A stretch of DNA of 64,000 nucleotides from Bacteroidales bacterium (GTDB lineage: Bacteria > Bacteroidota > Bacteroidia > Bacteroidales > F082): contig JAFZDU010000108.1 in NCBI GenBank assembly GCA_017561025.1, positions 51,806 through 115,805 of the forward strand. Direction: 5' to 3'. Position 1 is the stretch's first letter. Each line of letters starts with the position of its first letter. A program made the position numbers and the translations under genes. Positions 61,312 to 64,000 of this stretch are shown here, piece after piece. Below the pieces are notes generated by a model. The model was not told the origin of the DNA. It did no database searches and saw only the letters and a list, made by a program, of their open reading frames with translations.

Positions 61312-62026
61312 ACATTTTCCTGAACGAAGTCTTTAAGTCAAAACCGTGACTTATTATCTTGGTTTCATTGTCTGGCTCTGAAATGGGTTCTTGTTTCATA
61401 CTCCAAAGATAATTCTCAATGTCTGTATAAACATCTCGTTTGTCTAAATCGTCTTTTATATATTTTAACCAATTGGTAGATTGTTCGGTGAAAATTATAT
61501 TTTTGATGATATAATCGTAAGATTTGAAATGCTGATTTTCATATGTCCCATAATGATGAAATAGAAAAACAGGCGTCTCAATCTGCCTGAATAAATCTTC
61601 GTCTTTCCATGACGATTTGAAGTTAGAAAGTCTCCGATGCTCTGAACCCCATTTATATTTGTTCTCTATTTGAATGTTAGAATTGATTTTCTTTAAGAAT
61701 TCGTTCAACTCTTCGTTTGTGTCCGCAACTTCAAAGGGAACAATGACTTGTTCTTGTGTTAATAGATTTTCGTAGTTATTAACAATAGTAGGAATGATAT
61801 AACAATATGGATATATCCCAACTATTACATAGGTGACAAAATAATTTTTTATGTTCCAACTATCTGAGTATGGTATCCTTTTGTTGAAATAATCCTTGAT
61901 TTTATTATGTTCGTCGAGTTCTTCAGTTTTGGGAATTCTCACAAATACAATATCATCGGATGTGTCGTGCCCAAATCCTGAATAATCATAGAAGTCTTTT
62001 TTATTGTGTCTACTTATAATCTTCAT
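61310..62026 (-). CDS. Hypothetical protein, phage/environmental type
   Basis: A 238-residue protein without signal peptide or membrane segment. The opening KIISRHNKKDFYDYSGFGHDTSDDIVFVR resembles (in part) a family of uncharacterised proteins often seen in phage and metagenomic sequence (KIISKxxDYYDY). No catalytic motif is recognised; the protein is rich in Asn, Lys, Tyr and Ile, and its DNA is very AT-rich, both unlike its neighbours. It has its own promoter box and may be a recent acquisition. Confidence 0.7.
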   Translation of the reverse strand: MKIISRHNKKDFYDYSGFGHDTSDDIVFVRIPKTEELDEHNKIKDYFNKRIPYSDSWNIKNYFVTYVIVGIYPYCYIIPTIVNNYENLLTQEQVIVPFEVADTNEELNEFLKKINSNIQIENKYKWGSEHRRLSNFKSSWKDEDLFRQIETPVFLFHHYGTYENQHFKSYDYIIKNIIFTEQSTNWLKYIKDDLDKRDVYTDIENYLWSMKQEPISEPDNETKIISHGFDLKTSFRKM

Positions 62027-62095
62027 AATGATATTGGTTTACCATAATAACTACTTGACAACTTTATAATTGTTACATGTGCTTGCAAATATAAT

Positions 62096-62103
62096 GCTAA
62101 ATC
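62096..62103 (-). promoter_or_regulatory. -7 element for hypothetical gene 61310-62026
   Basis: Minus strand TATATTTG, 69 bp before the ATG. Confidence 0.5.
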
Positions 62104-62196
62104 GAAGATGTGTCAAGTGTTTTTGTGTTAAAAATCATTGACTTAGAGTTAATATTTATTAAGAAAATAAATGTAATTAATAAAACTTTTTTTCTC

Positions 62197-62204
62197 TATT
62201 TTTG
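62197..62204 (+). promoter_or_regulatory. -7 element for aldehyde dehydrogenase
   Basis: TATTTTTG, 48 bp before the ATG. Confidence 0.55.
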
Positions 62205-62252
62205 TACATATTAATATATGTGAACAAAGTCATTTGCCTTTAGTCATAAATT

Positions 62253-63656
62253 ATGAATACAATCGAATCAATAAATAATATAGTCCAGAAACAGAGAGAA
62301 TATTTTCTGTCAAATGAAACAAAATCGATTAGTTTCAGATTGAAACAACTGAATAAATTGAAGGAATCTATAGAGACTCATATCGATGATATTTATGAAG
62401 CTTTGTGGAATGACCTTCATAAATGCAAGGAAGAAGCCTTTCTGACGGAGATAAGCATTGTGTTAAATGAAATAAATGATCATATAAAACATTTGAAAAG
62501 ATGGGCGAAACCTAATAAGGTAAAGACTCCTCTGTATCTGATGCCGTCGAAGAGTTTCGTGATGTATGAACCTTATGGGGTGGCCTTGATTATAGCGCCT
62601 TGGAATTATCCATTCCATCTGATGTTCGCTCCTTTGATTGGAGCTATATCTTCAGGCTGCTGTGTCGTCTTGAAACCTTCGCCTTATTCACAATATACGT
62701 CAGAAGTGATGCAGACAATAATCGATGAGACTTTTGACCCGGAATATATTATGATGATACAAGGTCATAGAGACGTCAATCAGGCGTTGCTCGCACAGAA
62801 ATTCGACTTTATATTTTATACCGGAAGCCCTGATATGGGTAGGGTGGTGATGGAAGCAGCTTCTAAGAATCTGTCTCCAGTGGTGCTTGAACTCGGAGGA
62901 AAAAGTCCTTGTATAGTTGATAAAGACTGTAACCTCGAATTCGCGGCGAGAAGAATAGTGTGGGGTAAGACAATAAATGCAGGCCAGACCTGTGTCGCTC
63001 CAGATTATATGTTCGTACATGAATCGGTGAAAAAAGAACTGATTGCTAAGATGATAGAATGCGTAGAATATTTCTACGGAAAGGATATGAAGAAAAGCGA
63101 TTCTTTCTGCCGTATCATCAACGACAAGTCGTATAAAAGACTGGTGTCGTATCTCAACGAAGGCGAAATCATTTACGGCGGCGACTGCGATGAGAATGAA
63201 AGGTACATACAGTTTACGCTCCTTGATGTTAACAACTCGGATCTTTCTGTCTCTGCGTCTTTGCGACTTTGTGATACTAATGTGATGAAGCAGGAAATTT
63301 TCGGACCAATCTTGCCTGTTGTCACCTATAACAATATAAATGAGGTTGTCGATTATGTGATTAATAGGCCAAAGCCTTTGGCGCTATATTATTTCGGCAA
63401 GGATAAAAACGCTTTCGACCTTTTGAATAAAACCACTTCTGGTGGTGTGTGTATAAACGATACAATCTTGCATGTTGGTAATGATTATTTGCCTTTTGGC
63501 GGAGTCGGGGATAGCGGCATGGGAAAATATCACTCTCATGAAAGTTTTCTGGCCTTCAGCAATAAGCGTGCAGTATTGAAATCATCGAATAAAATCGACT
63601 TTGCAATGAAATATCCTCCGTACGAAAAAATAAGTTTGATAAAGAAGCTGATGTAA
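62253..63656 (+). CDS. Class 3-type aldehyde dehydrogenase with repeat insertion
   Basis: NAD(P)-dependent aldehyde oxidation. The general base is Glu213 (LELGGKSP) and the nucleophile Cys247 (NAGQTCVAPDY). APWNYPF and EIFGPILP are present. The 467-residue length is about 11 above the usual. The excess is LSVSASLRLCD (331-341), placed between the substrate-loop (LLDVNNSD) and NVMKQEIFGPILP; it is encoded by an octamer array. The C-terminus is like class 3 ALDHs. A good terminator follows. Confidence 0.93.
   Translation: MNTIESINNIVQKQREYFLSNETKSISFRLKQLNKLKESIETHIDDIYEALWNDLHKCKEEAFLTEISIVLNEINDHIKHLKRWAKPNKVKTPLYLMPSKSFVMYEPYGVALIIAPWNYPFHLMFAPLIGAISSGCCVVLKPSPYSQYTSEVMQTIIDETFDPEYIMMIQGHRDVNQALLAQKFDFIFYTGSPDMGRVVMEAASKNLSPVVLELGGKSPCIVDKDCNLEFAARRIVWGKTINAGQTCVAPDYMFVHESVKKELIAKMIECVEYFYGKDMKKSDSFCRIINDKSYKRLVSYLNEGEIIYGGDCDENERYIQFTLLDVNNSDLSVSASLRLCDTNVMKQEIFGPILPVVTYNNINEVVDYVINRPKPLALYYFGKDKNAFDLLNKTTSGGVCINDTILHVGNDYLPFGGVGDSGMGKYHSHESFLAFSNKRAVLKSSNKIDFAMKYPPYEKISLIKKLM
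63243..63274. repeat. Octamer array inside aldehyde dehydrogenase
   Basis: CTTTCTGT, CTCTGCGT, CTTTGCGA, CTTTGTGA in 8-bp register; resembles the CTTTGCG units of the island at 28547-28573. Confidence 0.85.
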
Positions 63657-63694
63657 TGAAGCCGTTTTACGATTTCCAATACATTATTATAGAT

Positions 63695-63724
63695 AAAGTC
63701 CGGTATTATTACTGGACTTTTTTA
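63695..63724 (+). terminator. Terminator after aldehyde dehydrogenase
   Basis: An 11-bp stem (AAAGTCCGGTA and TACTGGACTTT, one G-U) with a 4-nt loop is followed by T-rich sequence. Confidence 0.85.
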
Positions 63725-63805
63725 ATGTCCCTCCCCCTATATTAATTAATAAGGTGTATCTATCCGCACACTGGCCGTGCATGTAAGCATGTTTTTTTTG
63801 TGTTC

Positions 63806-63899
63806 GGGCGTCCCGGCGCGGCCGTCGGGCTTTCCGCTGTATCTTTTCCGTCTCCGCTGCCGCTCTGCCGTCAAAGGATGCCGCTCCAATCCCTGACGC
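63806..63899. repeat. GC-rich dispersed element, copy 2, at window edge
   Basis: Begins GGGCGTCCCGGCGCGGCCGT and shares GTCGGGCTTTCCGCT, AAAGGATGCCGCT and CAATCCCT with the copy at 28351-28446. GC-rich sequence runs on to 64000, so it may be part of a longer element that the window cuts. No gene is seen from 63725 to the end. Confidence 0.85.
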
Positions 63900-64000
63900 T
63901 TCCTGTCGCTGCCATGTCCGTCCATCTGCCCTGAAACCGTCTCGTCCGCTGTCCGTGATCGTTCCGTGCGTCCGTTCCGGCGCTGATTCCGCGTCTTTCC

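Noticed and set aside
63806-64000. GC-rich end as horizontally acquired gene
   Set aside because: No open frame with coding character is seen, and part of it matches the repeat at 28351.

Overview
The window is AT-rich chromosomal DNA from a member of Bacteroidetes, most likely an uncultured Bacteroidales. Four things support this. The gene content includes type IX secretion (T9SS) genes porPKLMN, porZ and porW and proteins with T9SS C-terminal sorting domains. There is a FeoA-FeoB fusion with its small Cys-rich partner, and atpBEFHAG is in Bacteroidetes order. At least 18 genes have an upstream match to the Bacteroidetes -7 promoter element TAnnTTTG, and Shine-Dalgarno sequences are weak. 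I saw no rRNA, tRNA, CRISPR array, prophage or transposase.

Layout. 1-7.7 kb: 3' end of a pseudouridine synthase, pheT, a sigma-54 activator, lptE-like lipoprotein, a hypothetical gene, secG, groES-groEL. 7.8-12.5 kb: an OprB-like outer-membrane protein, feoAB, a Cys-rich Feo partner, and a broken metal permease-HMA gene. 12.5-16.4 kb (minus): recO, porZ, a secreted NUC1-type nuclease. 16.5-20.8 kb: gpmA, a phosphatase, tatD and tcdA, then two minus-strand genes including an RNase H. 20.9-26.1 kb: atpBEFHAG, with no atpD or atpC here. 26-28.2 kb: recG. 28.2-28.7 kb: a non-coding repeat island. 28.7-33.8 kb (minus): an accessory secreted locus (T9SS cargo, lipoprotein, DUF3244-like protein, TPR membrane regulator). 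33.9-41.1 kb (minus): rseP-porP-porK-porL-porM-porN. 41.4-44.6 kb (minus): LytM peptidase, acyltransferase, dnaX. 44.8-53 kb: porW, bactofilin, folE, a BI-1 protein, fabD, an S41 protease, a DUF177 protein, rpmF. 53.3-56.8 kb (minus): pgi, a U32 protein, a PHP phosphatase. 56.8-57.2 kb: a candidate small RNA. 57.2-63.7 kb: an atypical response regulator, a serine hydrolase lipoprotein, a DEAD-box helicase, a hypothetical gene, an aldehyde dehydrogenase. 63.8-64 kb: a GC-rich repeat continuing past the edge.

How the genes work together. Three separate loci supply T9SS parts: motor and ring (PorKLMN), PorP, the surface-attachment component PorZ, and the lipoprotein PorW. LptE, SecG, RseP and the S41 and LytM peptidases add envelope biogenesis and quality control. 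The accessory locus beside porN encodes likely T9SS or lipoprotein cargo plus a membrane regulator.

The most unusual signal is a set of short degenerate tandem arrays with a strict 8-bp or 7-bp period, together with small palindromes. They lie between genes and also inside reading frames: LptE signal peptide, FeoB N-terminus, TatD loop, DnaX linker, TPR-regulator N-terminus, aldehyde dehydrogenase loop, and the C-terminus of the T9SS cargo. Unrelated proteins share the encoded peptide QQSTVN. Cyanobacterial STRR heptamers and Rickettsia palindromic elements are the nearest precedents I know; what makes these arrays is unknown.
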